From the IMG/VR virus record IMGVR_UViG_3300017752_000037, positions 1 to 41,372 of that record: a stretch of DNA of 41,372 bases. One strand, written 5' to 3'. This stretch comes from a virus. This document shows, in pieces, positions 7,379 through 18,100 of this stretch; the stretch's first letter is position 1; the number at the start of each line of letters is the position of its first letter. The translations under genes and the position numbers were made by a program. The notes under the pieces are model-generated. The model worked only from the letters and a program-made list of their open reading frames with translations. It did no database searches and was not told where the DNA came from.

Positions 7379-9319
7379 TTATCCAAATCTCATTCTTCCA
7401 TAAGCATTAACTGCGTACACATCACCTGATGTAATAGCAGCAAAAGCTGTCTGTCTTGTACCTCTGACCGTTAGTATAGCATACTGTGTCACGCTTCCAA
7501 GGTTAGGATTACTTTGTATTGGATAGCTAATTTTTTCTACAACTCCCACTATTGTCTCTGCAGGGTCAAATATTTCTAGGGTTACAGCAGTACCTTCTTT
7601 AGATTTTAATGATTGATAAATAGCTTCTCCTAGATTCTTAACTCTTATAGGTTTCCTAAATGGTCTCTCGACTCTATCAGATATATTTACTGGTATCTGT
7701 GCTACAACTAACTCAGGTCTACCTAATGCACGAATCTGTATAGATTCTAACTTAGGTGTTGATGTTGTTGTAGCAGACTTTAATACTATCTTAGCTGTTA
7801 CATATCGTGCAACCCTACTCATCTGTGTTTCTATACCACCTGCACCTGACCTTTGTTCAAGTTCTAATGCCCATGAACTATCGTTTGAGTCATTTATAGC
7901 TTTTAAATTATTAGATATAAATACATCTACTGTGTTGTTATCTGTTAATGTCTCTGTTTCAACCTCTACACCTACATATTGTTTAGCTTCTGCTGTAAAA
8001 AAATCAGCAGGTGATGTAATTAAATACCCTTCGCTCTCAAACGCAGTTGCAGATTGTTGATGTAAACCACTACCATTTACAGTAGCAATAAATTGTTCGT
8101 TGACTTTGTTAATTCCTTGCACTAAAGAACCTGCACCAAGTTTGTAATATCTAGCTATACCTGCAGTAGGTAAGTAGTATCTCCATAAATAACTTGTACT
8201 TGCTGATTCTTTTATACCAGTATAAACAGAATCTCTAGTCACAAAAATTTCTCTAGGTGCTGCGTCTATGCTATCTATATCCCACTCTTTAATTAATTGA
8301 TTGTTAGCTAGTACATACAAATCATCAGCAACTTTAATATCTGCACGATATAATCTACCAATTTTTTTGGCTCCTGTTTGATTTACTTTTGTACCATAAA
8401 ATACAATACCTTGTGCTTCAGCAACGCATGTAGGTATTTCTCCTGAAATTTCTGTTTGACCTTTAGCTGTTAGTGTACCTGCAACATCTTTTATAGAATA
8501 TATTCTACTGTCTGTAGCTGTTGCTAAGATTACTGCACCAACATCTGCTACATCTGTCCATGTTTCTCCTGTTGGTAAAGTTAACATAGCTGATGCAACG
8601 GTAGTAACACCATCATAATCATGTAATGCTGTTCCTATAGACACAACTAAGTGCCCTTTTACAGACCATATACCATCGTAGATAGCTGCAGTTAATTTTG
8701 TTGCAGCAGAACTACCATTGTATAAAATTATTTGTGACGCACTACCGTTACTTGTAACTATGTACAAGCTAGTGCCATGTGCAGCTATAGCTTTTATAGT
8801 GTAACCACCTGTAATACCAGTAGTTACAGTAGAAAAACTACTACCGTTGTTTGTTGATTTATAAAGAACTGCTTCATCTGCTACATAAATATCTGTACCA
8901 ACAACTGCTAAATAGTTATCATCATTAGCAGCATCACTAAATGTTCTTATGTTTGTTGTAGAGTTAAGTAAAGATATATTATAGGCTTTACCCAAGTCAC
9001 TATTAAATACATCTATGTGTTCGCTATCCCAAAATCTTTTTATGTCTTTAGCTGTAGTGTCAGTTTTATGTGCTTTATCTAAATTACTACCACCACTAAA
9101 ATCATTCCTGGAAAAAACTCTACCAATGTTAGTAGTAAAGTCTTCTGCATTTTGTTTAACATTTACAGCATTTTCTTGACCTACATCAGATGATTGTATA
9201 ACCATCTGTCTATCTTGTGTTGGTCCAATAGCTGCTCTTAAAAGAAAATCATCTATTCTAAAATCGTAACCTTTTCTTTGTGGATTAGTTACATCTGACT
9301 GTGTGGTTAACCTAGGCAT
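7379..9319 (-). CDS. Tail nozzle / tail tube B-like protein
   Basis: 646 aa. It has many short beta strands with repeated patterns such as YLAVVGTDIYVADEAVLYKS, SLYIVTSNGSASQIILYNG and HLVVSIGTALHDYDG, as in a beta-propeller. The C-terminal half has the form VGVEVETETLTDNNTVDVFI ... RYVTAKIVLKS. Size, fold pattern and position just after a 337-aa adaptor-like gene match the nozzle (T7 gp12-like) proteins of podoviruses. TAATG coupling with the upstream gene supports a joint function. Assignment is by architecture, not by homology search. Confidence 0.55.
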   Translation of the reverse strand: MPRLTTQSDVTNPQRKGYDFRIDDFLLRAAIGPTQDRQMVIQSSDVGQENAVNVKQNAEDFTTNIGRVFSRNDFSGGSNLDKAHKTDTTAKDIKRFWDSEHIDVFNSDLGKAYNISLLNSTTNIRTFSDAANDDNYLAVVGTDIYVADEAVLYKSTNNGSSFSTVTTGITGGYTIKAIAAHGTSLYIVTSNGSASQIILYNGSSAATKLTAAIYDGIWSVKGHLVVSIGTALHDYDGVTTVASAMLTLPTGETWTDVADVGAVILATATDSRIYSIKDVAGTLTAKGQTEISGEIPTCVAEAQGIVFYGTKVNQTGAKKIGRLYRADIKVADDLYVLANNQLIKEWDIDSIDAAPREIFVTRDSVYTGIKESASTSYLWRYYLPTAGIARYYKLGAGSLVQGINKVNEQFIATVNGSGLHQQSATAFESEGYLITSPADFFTAEAKQYVGVEVETETLTDNNTVDVFISNNLKAINDSNDSSWALELEQRSGAGGIETQMSRVARYVTAKIVLKSATTTSTPKLESIQIRALGRPELVVAQIPVNISDRVERPFRKPIRVKNLGEAIYQSLKSKEGTAVTLEIFDPAETIVGVVEKISYPIQSNPNLGSVTQYAILTVRGTRQTAFAAITSGDVYAVNAYGRMRFG

Positions 9320-10332
9320 TATGCCTGTATTCCAAACACCTTGCCATCAACGGAGACTGCTTCAGGATATTTAGCTCGTAAATATTTTCTTGCCTGATTT
9401 AATAATAATTGTTGATACTGCAACAAAGAGTTTCTAATACTATTAGTGCTACCTACTGGGTAGCTGCCTACAGCAAGTTGTTCTGATATGTAATCTGCAG
9501 TTACTGTTGGTATGTCTCTACCAGATATAAGTTGTGCAGTTACACCTGCCATAATAATTGGTTCGTATTCGTTTTCTAAACCAACTGTTGCCAATGTATC
9601 TGTCTCTGCAGTAGGTTCTATAAATTTCTTTTTAAAAGTTACATAAGCTGTGTGACCTGATGCTATGCCACTAAATTGTATTGCGTGTGCAACACTTGGT
9701 CCAGTTGAATAAGTAATTGTTCTTTCTGTACCATTAGAATCTACATAAACAAACGGGTTAGGTAACTCTACTAATGAACAAGTTACTGGTAAAAAGTTTA
9801 CTCCTGTGGTATCTGCACCAGAAGAAAAATCTGTGTATTGAGATATCGCACTTAGTATAGAGACAAGATAGTTGTTTGTTCCTGGTGAGTCATAGCTTCC
9901 AAGTAATGTATACCCTGTTCCTGTTGTTACACTTTGTGTTTCTACAGCAAATAGTGTAGGAAATAAATTATTAATCTGGTCTTTGACAGCATCAAATACA
10001 ACTTTTCTAGGAAATGGTGGAGCTATTTTAACTACATCACCTATTGCATGTGTAGTTGCAGTAGAACCTCTTGCACTTCTAACTACTGTAACTTGATTAT
10101 TTATAGTATCAATAGAACTACAAAACATAAGTTCTTGTCCTATTTCTATAACAGAACCTGCGTCCATCATATCTTCTTCTTCTTGTGTAAGAAGGTCACC
10201 GTTAAAACTAACAGTTGTGGCAGATGTGCTGCTAATAGCAGAAGTTAAAACTGTATACGGTTGTAAATCGTCCATAGGTTCGAGATATTCTCGATACACT
10301 CTATCGACTAGATTACCTATAGTAGTACTCAT
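9319..10332 (-). CDS. Tail adaptor / tail tube A-like protein
   Basis: 337 aa. The N-terminus (TIGNLVDRVYREYLEPMDD) resembles adaptor-type head-tail proteins. It is followed by a beta domain with VIEIGQELMFCSSIDTINN and VTVVRSARGSTATTHAIGD, a Thr/Gly module common in tail-associated proteins, and later by helical segments such as IRNSLLQYQQLLLNQARKYL. It sits between the head genes and the nozzle, where podoviruses encode the adaptor (T7 gp11-like). Function inferred from context. Confidence 0.5.
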   Translation of the reverse strand: MSTTIGNLVDRVYREYLEPMDDLQPYTVLTSAISSTSATTVSFNGDLLTQEEEDMMDAGSVIEIGQELMFCSSIDTINNQVTVVRSARGSTATTHAIGDVVKIAPPFPRKVVFDAVKDQINNLFPTLFAVETQSVTTGTGYTLLGSYDSPGTNNYLVSILSAISQYTDFSSGADTTGVNFLPVTCSLVELPNPFVYVDSNGTERTITYSTGPSVAHAIQFSGIASGHTAYVTFKKKFIEPTAETDTLATVGLENEYEPIIMAGVTAQLISGRDIPTVTADYISEQLAVGSYPVGSTNSIRNSLLQYQQLLLNQARKYLRAKYPEAVSVDGKVFGIQA

Positions 10333-10336
10333 GGTA

Positions 10337-10675
10337 CTAAGCGTCTCTAAGTAATACTGTTATTGCTGAACTTGTGTCTTCTGTTGCACCTGATACAAAC
10401 CTAATAGAACCTGTAGATGCAAAAGCCCAACCTGATGGGTCAACTCTTGTAAGTTTGTCTGCAGCAACTGTGTAAGATACTGCTGAACCATCTGTCTCTT
10501 TTACATCAATATATGTACCACCACCATCTTGGTCTGCTGACCATTGAAAGGTGACTGTTGTTCCATTAAAAGCTGAATTAGGTATAAACCCTGCTAGTAA
10601 CATCCCATCCGTTGGTATAGGTGGACTTTGTGTAGCACTACCAGTGTAAGTTACGCCTACTAATTTATTTGCCAT
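10337..10675 (-). CDS. Small capsid-associated beta protein (possible decoration protein)
   Basis: 112 aa. The form LAGFIPNSAFNGTTVTFQWS ... ADQDGGGTYIDVKETDGSA ... GSIRFVSGATEDTSSAITVL is a single beta-sandwich seen in small proteins that directly follow capsid genes. Location immediately after the major capsid gene supports a head decoration or head-completion role. It follows an 83-nt gap that contains a hairpin. Confidence 0.5.
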   Translation of the reverse strand: MANKLVGVTYTGSATQSPPIPTDGMLLAGFIPNSAFNGTTVTFQWSADQDGGGTYIDVKETDGSAVSYTVAADKLTRVDPSGWAFASTGSIRFVSGATEDTSSAITVLLRDA

Positions 10676-10718
10676 TAATTTTTTTCCTTATATATTTATT
10701 TGATTATAGCAGAACTAA

Positions 10719-10740
10719 GGGAGCAGGTGGAGCTACTCCC
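10719..10740 (-). other. Hairpin after the capsid gene
   Basis: GGGAG and CTCCC flank a 12-nt loop in the intergenic gap between the capsid stop (10759) and the next start (10675). No U-run follows on the minus strand, so it is better read as an mRNA-stabilising or partial-termination hairpin than as a full terminator. Confidence 0.4.
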
Positions 10741-10758
10741 AAAGTTCCAATATTTACT

Positions 10759-11880
10759 TTAGCTATTTGTTTGTTCAAATAGTAAGTGATATGAAGGAGG
10801 TCCGAAATCGAATCCCATCTCCATATAAATTGCTTTACCGATTCTAGCGTTAGCATCTTGGTCAATATCTCTTACAAACACTGTTCCCTTTCCTGGGATG
10901 TTTGTGAATATTGGCTTAATGAATGCCAAGTCTAAGATGTAAGCAGTTCCTGCAGGCATGATATTAGGGTCTAAGACCATCATACCAATAGAACCAAACG
11001 GTGTTACAACGGTATCAATGTCGATACCTGCTACATTTCTATCCCTTGGGATAATTGCTGCAGCTAAACCAATGGTGCCTTTAGCTAGTTCTTTGTTAAG
11101 AGCTAGTAATTGCTTTGGTGTAACTACCAATACAGGTTGCTTCATTGGAGCATGAGCGTCATAAAGTCGCTTCATGCCATCAGCGATAGCATCCCATGTA
11201 AGGTCACGAGCTGCAGATGTTGCATCTCCGTCAGCATCACAATAATGTATGTTACCACCAACATAAGTTGGGGCTACTGTATTGTTAGCATTTGCATTTA
11301 AACCAATCCATTGTTTAAGACCACGCATTTCACGAGTTCCTGAACCTGGAGTGGTGTTAGCACCGTCAGCAAATGTTCCGTTAAATGCGAACCATTCTAC
11401 TTCTCTTGCTACTTTTTCCATTGCTAATTCTAATTGATTAGCAAATTCATCGGTTACTGGGTTACCACCAAAAAGACCAAGTTTGTCTCCTGCTGTAACA
11501 GTTCCATCTCCGTCTGAGGAGTTGGCTATGTTTGCAGATAAGTCAAATGGATTTTGATTCATGTAACTTGCTAAAGCTGTGTATGTCATTTGGACACCCT
11601 TATGGAATACCTGTGTAACGAAAGTATAAGCTACTCTGTCACGACCTAGATATTCTGTCGGAGCTGCACCTTCTTGACCTTTAGTAGGTTCTGAAGATAC
11701 TGTCTGATTATCAGCTGCTTGGATTTGAAAGAAGGTTGACTGTATTGCAGTTCCTCCATTTAAACCACCAACGGCAGATAGGAAAGGTGTTCTTTGACCA
11801 CCAACTTTAAACAATTCACCAGTAAAGTTATTAATATTTTGAGCATAAATGCTACTGTTAGTCAGGGATATTGCTCCCAT
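10759..11880 (-). CDS. Major capsid protein (HK97-fold, SU10/DUF5309-like)
   Basis: 373 aa. The N-terminal part (FTGELFKVGGQRTPFLSAVG ... FFQIQAADNQTVSSEPTKGQ) and the following VTQVFHKGVQMTYTALASYM ... LELAMEKVAREVEWFAFNGT correspond to the layout of SU10-type major capsid proteins. The P-domain segment PVLVVTPKQLLALNKELAKG and the GFDFGPPSYHLLFE end also fit. The gene has a strong AGGAGAAG Shine-Dalgarno and more G+C-rich, regular codons than its neighbours, as expected for the most abundant protein. It is preceded by the scaffold gene and an upstream promoter at 12.57 kb. Confidence 0.82.
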   Translation of the reverse strand: MGAISLTNSSIYAQNINNFTGELFKVGGQRTPFLSAVGGLNGGTAIQSTFFQIQAADNQTVSSEPTKGQEGAAPTEYLGRDRVAYTFVTQVFHKGVQMTYTALASYMNQNPFDLSANIANSSDGDGTVTAGDKLGLFGGNPVTDEFANQLELAMEKVAREVEWFAFNGTFADGANTTPGSGTREMRGLKQWIGLNANANNTVAPTYVGGNIHYCDADGDATSAARDLTWDAIADGMKRLYDAHAPMKQPVLVVTPKQLLALNKELAKGTIGLAAAIIPRDRNVAGIDIDTVVTPFGSIGMMVLDPNIMPAGTAYILDLAFIKPIFTNIPGKGTVFVRDIDQDANARIGKAIYMEMGFDFGPPSYHLLFEQTNS

Positions 11881-11939
11881 AATTAATCTTCTCCTAGTTA
11901 TTATCTAATACTTAAATTTTTCGAAGAAGTAAAAGCTAC

Positions 11940-12398
11940 TTAGTTGTTCTTTTTTGCTTCTTCTTGTGCGTATAACTTAGCAGCTATAGATTGTTTTACG
12001 GTTCCTTTGTTGACAATTTCATCAAGCTGTGCAACTGCATCTGTGTTGTAGTTGTCTACCACAGAATTTTGTTGTATATTGTTTAGCCTGTCTTGACTTG
12101 CTTCAACTTGTTGTTGTAGTCCAACATCTTGTTGTAATCCGTCTTGTTGCCCAAACTCTACTCCAAATTCTTCTGTAGCATATTGCTTGATGTTATCAAC
12201 ATTTAGTTCGCCTTCAAACATCATATCTACTGCTTTACCAACACCTTTAGTAGGGTCTAGACCTGCTAATTTAAAAACTTGCGTTCTCTCTTTAGCTTCA
12301 TACTCTGCAACTTTTCCTTTTAGAAATTCATTTTGTTCTCGAATCTCTTTCCAGTTCTTATCGCCTGTGTTAGTTTGAGAGTTGTTCTCTTCTGTCAT
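11940..12398 (-). CDS. Capsid scaffolding protein
   Basis: 152 aa, acidic and Gln-rich, with a coiled-coil N-terminal half (KEIREQNEFLKGKVAEYEAK) and Gln repeats (GQQDGLQQDVGLQQQVEASQ). The GLDPTKGVGKAVDMMFEGEL segment resembles scaffold proteins upstream of the capsid gene in actinophages. It directly precedes the major capsid gene, as scaffolds normally do. It assembles the procapsid and leaves the mature head (family knowledge). Confidence 0.75.
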   Translation of the reverse strand: MTEENNSQTNTGDKNWKEIREQNEFLKGKVAEYEAKERTQVFKLAGLDPTKGVGKAVDMMFEGELNVDNIKQYATEEFGVEFGQQDGLQQDVGLQQQVEASQDRLNNIQQNSVVDNYNTDAVAQLDEIVNKGTVKQSIAAKLYAQEEAKKNN

Positions 12399-12566
12399 TA
12401 TTCACTTGTCTTTCTTCATACAGGTTTTTACAAGTGGTGTATGAGTAACCACTGGTTTATTCTACGCTACTGTTTTTATTTGACAGGTCTTGTCAGTAGG
12501 CATCAAGACCGATTACAATTTTGAAAGGTCATTTTTACCCCCAGACCTAACTATGGGGTCATATTG

Positions 12567-12594
12567 AGTATACCACATATTGTGGTTGTGCAAG
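12567..12594 (-). promoter_or_regulatory. Second late promoter, upstream of scaffold and capsid
   Basis: On the minus strand: -35 CTTGCA (12594-12589), 16-nt spacer, extended -10 TGG plus TATACT (12575-12567). The spacer contains the perfect inverted repeat CCACA-TAT-TGTGG, a likely operator. 23 of the 28 bases match the promoter at 32917-32944. It lies about 170 nt upstream of the scaffold ATG. The leader between them contains a small hairpin (ACCCC with GGGGT, 12537-12559) and no ORF, so the 12.40-12.60 kb gap is regulatory. It would boost scaffold and capsid expression. Confidence 0.7.
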
Positions 12595-12596
12595 TA

Positions 12597-13658
12597 CTAA
12601 CCTTCTAAAAGACCAGTTACTGCTCCTGTTTGTCCTTGGACTGCTCCTAATGATACAGAGCTTTGTGTCTGTTGCTGATTCATAATATTCATAACTGTTG
12701 ACAGTTCTTCTTGTTGACCTAATTCAGTTCCTTCTAAAATATCTTGGACTGATGGTACATCTCTACCCTGTGCTAGTGCTTGTTGCTGTATAGTTCTTAC
12801 CTGTGCAAAACCTCTTCGTGCTTTTTCTACACTTAAACCTAAGTTACTTAATTCCTCTGCAGCTTCAATAGATATATCTGTTCCTGCAAGTAATGCTTCT
12901 GCACCTATCCTTGCTGTCCTAATTTGCTGATTTAATATTTCGCTAGAAGTCAATGTACCAGAAACTAAACCTTTACCTATCTCTGGGTCTATAGCACTTG
13001 CTATTATTTCTTCATCTGTCAACACTCTGTTAAAGTTTCTTAAATAAAATTCTTTAACTTGTGGTATAGCGTTTAAAACATTTGTACGAACAGTATTTAT
13101 TCTTTGACCAAACTCATCTGGTGACACAACATTTTCTATAAGCTGTGCTCTTCTTTCTTCTGTCAAAATAACATCTGGGTTTATATTAATGTTTTCTAAT
13201 CTCCTTTTATAAGAGTTTTGTATAGAGGTATACTCTGATTCTGAAAATTTTACTGTTGCTCCATCTGCATTTAGATTTCCTGGAAATAAGGTTTTATATA
13301 AATCTGTTTGTCTAACTGTGGCTATGGCACTATCAGCATCGTTACCAAATTCTATATAAGCATTTGTGTATTCTTCAATTAGTTCCTCTGGTAAAGAATT
13401 ACCAAATTTTAATTTAGCTGAATCTTTAATTCTTTTTTTAGCTTGTGGTGTTAAGGTCGTGCTGTCAACAGTAGAATTATTTTCATTTGTCGGAGCTGTA
13501 TAATTAATACCACCAACAGTTGTTTTCGATTCTCTTAATGCTTGTTCATAATTAGTTGTATAACCAGATGATTTAAAATTATCTATTGATGCTGTATCAT
13601 TTTCATCAACTGTATAACCTTTTAAATAATCACTTCTATAATAAGTTACTGTTGCCAT
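12597..13658 (-). CDS. Virion (ejection-block) protein, 353 aa
   Basis: 353 aa, mainly helical. The C-terminal half has GAEALLAGTDISIEAAEELS, LGLSVEKARRGFAQVRTIQQ and Gln-rich stretches, similar in feel to internal head or tail proteins in actinophages. It is the last of six genes joined by TAATG overlaps (20818, 19781, 18792, 15109, 13658), and ends just before the scaffold promoter. It is likely a structural or ejected internal protein. Family not recognised. Confidence 0.5.
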   Translation of the reverse strand: MATVTYYRSDYLKGYTVDENDTASIDNFKSSGYTTNYEQALRESKTTVGGINYTAPTNENNSTVDSTTLTPQAKKRIKDSAKLKFGNSLPEELIEEYTNAYIEFGNDADSAIATVRQTDLYKTLFPGNLNADGATVKFSESEYTSIQNSYKRRLENININPDVILTEERRAQLIENVVSPDEFGQRINTVRTNVLNAIPQVKEFYLRNFNRVLTDEEIIASAIDPEIGKGLVSGTLTSSEILNQQIRTARIGAEALLAGTDISIEAAEELSNLGLSVEKARRGFAQVRTIQQQALAQGRDVPSVQDILEGTELGQQEELSTVMNIMNQQQTQSSVSLGAVQGQTGAVTGLLEG

Positions 13659-15109
13659 TATCTCTGTGCTCTGACTATACCAGATTGTACACCTATAGAT
13701 GAAGACATATTATCTGTAAGGTCGTCTAGTACTTTCATATTATTATTATTTAGACCGTATGTAGTTAATAATTGGTTTGCTACTGTCTGGTCATTAGCTT
13801 GTAAAATTTTAATCCATATATCAGAAGTTTCATTCACTCTTTCACCTAAAGCGTTAAAAGAAAAGTTACGCCACGGTCCTGCTATTTCTTCATAAGTTAA
13901 ACTTTCATCGTAATTAGGAAACAAAACTTTTCTCTGTCCTAATAATAAATTGTTTATAATCATTAAACCATCTGCTTCAGATTCAGCGTTATTATATTTG
14001 TCTGCGTATTCAGCTAAAGTAGTATCATCTAATTTGCCATACAATGGACCTAGTACTGCTTTGCCTCTATTGCTAACAACACCATATCCTTTTCTAGACT
14101 CGCCTAATGTTCCTCTACCGTCTAACCAATTCGTTATGTCTGTTGCTACTTTAATACCAGATGAACTGTCAGCTAAAGCAGTTATCTGTGCAGAAGCCAA
14201 AGTATCACTTAAAGGTGCTGTGCCTGTTGTTCCTTGTGTTACAGAATCTGCAAACCATGTTGCAAAAGAAACTCCGTTGTTGTCAACTATTGTATCTACT
14301 CCATCTACTCCTGCATCTATAAGTGCATTTCTCCACAAAACTCTATTCTCATCTCTGTAAACAGCAGCATCAACAGGTAAATTATCAGCATTAATATCTC
14401 TACCTCTTGATAGTATTAACCAATCTATTGTTTCTTGGCTTTGTCTTGTAAACCAATCAGTATTATTCCATTCATAATCTGCTATGTCTCTATCTTCAAC
14501 AAGACCTTGAATCCATAACTCCATCATTTCTGGGTCTGACTTTAACCAAGGTTGCCCTTCTACTGCAGCATTCCATTGTTCTGTAAAACCTATAAAAGGA
14601 TTTTCTCCTTGTAATATAACGCGTTCTGGTAATTCTTCTATAGCACCAAAATATATAGCAGTCGTCCACATATCATCACTAGCTGTTTGTACCTGTGGTT
14701 TTTCTCTACCACTATAAAAACCATCTAACTGTTGTTGTGTGGCTGTGTACCTCATGTAAATTTCTGTATTAGGTATTTGCCAAACAACATGCTGTTGACC
14801 TTCGTATTCCCATATTTCAGAATTAACAAAACCTTGTGTAGGTGGTACTACTGGTACTACTGTTTCTGGTGTTTCTTGTTCTACTGTTTCTTCTTTATCA
14901 ATCTTTTCTTCTTGGTTAAATAAAAACTCATAAAACCCTGGTTGTAATTCTGTAGTTTGCATTTCTTCTAATGTAAAAGGACCGAAACTCTTATATAAAT
15001 TTGTAGCGTAATTAGTGTAGTCTTCAATATCTAATGATTTACCTGCTGCAGGTCCATTAGTTTTAATATAGTTATTTAAATTTCTTACAAATAATTCTAA
15101 TTCATCCAT
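13658..15109 (-). CDS. Virion (ejection-block) protein, 483 aa
   Basis: 483 aa. It has an acidic N-terminal region with a Pro/Val linker (EETVVPVV-type), Trp-rich segments (IWEYEGQQHVVWQIPNTEIY; WNNTDWFTRQSQETIDWLIL) and a helical C-terminal half. It has no signal peptide or membrane segment. It is TAATG-coupled to the 1227-aa gene upstream and the 353-aa gene downstream. Its place in the cluster suggests an internal virion protein. Family not recognised. Confidence 0.5.
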   Translation of the reverse strand: MDELELFVRNLNNYIKTNGPAAGKSLDIEDYTNYATNLYKSFGPFTLEEMQTTELQPGFYEFLFNQEEKIDKEETVEQETPETVVPVVPPTQGFVNSEIWEYEGQQHVVWQIPNTEIYMRYTATQQQLDGFYSGREKPQVQTASDDMWTTAIYFGAIEELPERVILQGENPFIGFTEQWNAAVEGQPWLKSDPEMMELWIQGLVEDRDIADYEWNNTDWFTRQSQETIDWLILSRGRDINADNLPVDAAVYRDENRVLWRNALIDAGVDGVDTIVDNNGVSFATWFADSVTQGTTGTAPLSDTLASAQITALADSSSGIKVATDITNWLDGRGTLGESRKGYGVVSNRGKAVLGPLYGKLDDTTLAEYADKYNNAESEADGLMIINNLLLGQRKVLFPNYDESLTYEEIAGPWRNFSFNALGERVNETSDIWIKILQANDQTVANQLLTTYGLNNNNMKVLDDLTDNMSSSIGVQSGIVRAQR

Positions 15110-18100
15110 TATCTCGGTGAGACTCCTGTTTCAATATTACTGATATAATCTTGTTCTTCTCTTTTATTTTTAAGTTCAGTATACTCTTTAAATACATAAT
15201 TAATTATAGGTTCACTTATTTTCCATGACAAGGACCAGTCGTCTGATACTTCACCAAATTGTTTAAATGTATCTTTACCCAATTTTCTCCAATCAGCGTT
15301 TTCAGTTCCACCAAATATTGCACCACCTGCTTCTGCTACAGTACCTAAACCTTGATTTACTCTTGCTTTATTTAATGCTTGACCTACATCTACAAGTAAT
15401 ACACCTACTTCATAAGCTACATAAGCAGATAATGCAGGTGCTGCTATTGATGCTAAACCTAATGCAGGTGCTAGTCTTCTTAAACTTTCTACTATAACTA
15501 TATCTCCTGGGTCAAAGACTTGCAAAGCAGATAATCCCTTACCTACTAATTTTTTAGACGCTTTGTATATATCTTCAAATACTTCTGGTGCTTCGTCAAC
15601 TAATTCCATCCATTTATTTCTTCCTTCATCTGTAACATATTCGGAAACATCTTTAGAACCAAAGCGTGGGTCGTTTGCTTTTGCTGCACCAACTGTTCCT
15701 CCTTCAGTTCTCGGCACTATCTTAGCTATATCTTCATCAATAGTATCTCCCTGCATAATTTTTTCTAAAGTACTTTCGTCTAATTCTATAAATGCACTAT
15801 CAGGAGCTAAAATTTCCATTTCATTACCATCAATACCACCTCTTATACCTAATGCTTCTGTGTCAATTATTTCTGCTGTATTTACCAAATAAGCCTTTAC
15901 TTTTGGGTCTGCTTCTCCTGCATTTCTACCCATCGAAGATTGATAAAACAACATCCCTTCAGATACATTATAAGATTTACTAGCACTACTTATAGGTGTA
16001 GCACCACCGTGTACTCCTAATTCACCTGCTCTAAACACAACAATATAATCTGTGTCAGGAAGGTATGAATTTTGTACTTTAGCTAAATGTGTTTGCATAA
16101 TGTTTTTAATTTCAATTTGATTATCTACTACTAAATCGACTACAGTTTTGTCTACACCTGCTATGTTTAATAAATCAATTTCTTGATTTATAGAGTTAGT
16201 ATTAAAATCTACACCTGTTTCCATAACAGGTACATCACCATATATAACTTTTTTAATAATGTCTGCTTTAGAATCATAGGCATCAAAAGCACCTGAGGTT
16301 TCAAAATGATGTAGATAATATATAAATTTAGATAAGTTTGTTCTGTTAACATCATCAAATTTACTTAATGTTTTATTTTCTAAGGCAGGTATTAATGTAT
16401 TTTCAATAAAATCCACAGTGTCTGTGTTGTTAAAATAATTTCTAACTGTGTATCTTGTATATAAAGATTCCCCTATCTTGTTAGTAAAATCTCTTTTATC
16501 TGAAAAAACACCAAAAGGATTTGTAGGACGGTCATCTAAATTTTGTATTAAAGTAGCTGCTCCTGCATTTGGGTCTATGTTCGGCATCATTTTAATTAGT
16601 TGTTGCATTACTGGATGATTTTTAATAGGAGCATTTAATCTAATAAGTTCGTCTACAAATTCATCTATTTTATATTGTTGTCCAAAAATTGCATCCTCTG
16701 GGTTTGTCCAAAAATTTTCTGGGTTTTGGTTAATAGGATAACCATCTACCATTTCTACATTGTAATGATAAGAACTTGCTACATTTGTAGGTGTGTCTGT
16801 TTCATTTAGTAAAGCATCTATTAAAACTTGATACCTTTCAGGTTTTGTAAACGCTTCTTCTCTGGCTAATTTGGACACTGTTGCGTATGGGTTATTTTTA
16901 ATATGTTTATTTGCAACATCAATATTAAATTGTGCATCATCTATTTTTTCTAATCCATAAGAGTTTTCATTCATAAAAATGTATGATTTACTACCAACAT
17001 CTTCTATGTCATTGGTATAAACTAATACATCTGCATCTTTAAAATGTTTTTGTAATGCTTGTGCTGATGTAAAATCATTTGTTATATCGTATGTTTTACC
17101 ATCAATTTTTATTTGTGTTACATTTGTATATTGATTTACATCACCTGGTCGTTCTATAAACCCCTGTATAAAATCTGCACTCATTTCTTTTTCTATACCG
17201 AACTCTACAAATATTGCTGTATTTGGTATGTTTACTACATTTGCACCAGGTTTTATGTTTACTTTGTATAAATCGTAACCATTTCTTAAATTAAAATCTC
17301 CTGCTTGACTTTTTAAACCTAATTCATCTAAAAATCCTGCAGCAACATTTTCATCATCAATAATATTTATAGTAGATGTAGAACTTTTTAAACTATTAGG
17401 TTCATTTTCTATATCCCACAATGTTTCACTATATATTTCTTCACCATCATATCCATCTAAATCTTGAAATTTTACAGTTAAATCATTATTAGAAGTTTCT
17501 GCAACAATGTTGAAATCTGCTTCTACGCCTGTTGGTAATGTAATAGTTATTTCTCTCGTAACCATACCATCTGTTACTTCATAAAAATCTCCTACTTTTT
17601 CAAAACTTACTTGTTCTGATAATTCACTAACTAAATCATTGACTTGTTCTTGTATAAAATTTAAATTATCATTGGCTATTTTATATAATTGTTCACCACC
17701 ATAAAATTGACTTGCTCTATCTAAAGCTGCATTGTAAGTTCCTGCGTGAAACTTTTTATTTACTGTTTCACCTTTAGATATAGAATGATATAACTCTATA
17801 CCATCATCTACTACATTTGTAGGTGTGATTGCAAAAATGCCTTCGCCTTTTAATGCTTGTTTATACTCTGTTTCTGATATTGCACCATTATCATATAATT
17901 TTTTAACTTTTTGTTCTTCTGTTAAATTTTCAGGAGGTGTTTCTAAATCTTTAACTATATCATCAAATTTAGATTCATCACTTATTCTTGGGTCATCAGG
18001 ACTAACTTCTTCTCCATAAAAATCTGTGTATGTAACTTTGCCATCTGCATCAGTAGATTTTATTATCAAGTTTTCTTTTACTTCTGGCAACCAGTCACCT

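Noticed and set aside
15267-15983. Plus-strand ORFs opposite the large minus-strand genes
   Set aside because: They are low-complexity mirror frames of AT-rich genes, rich in Leu/Ser/Ile, without ribosome binding sites, and fully overlapped by clear coding sequence.
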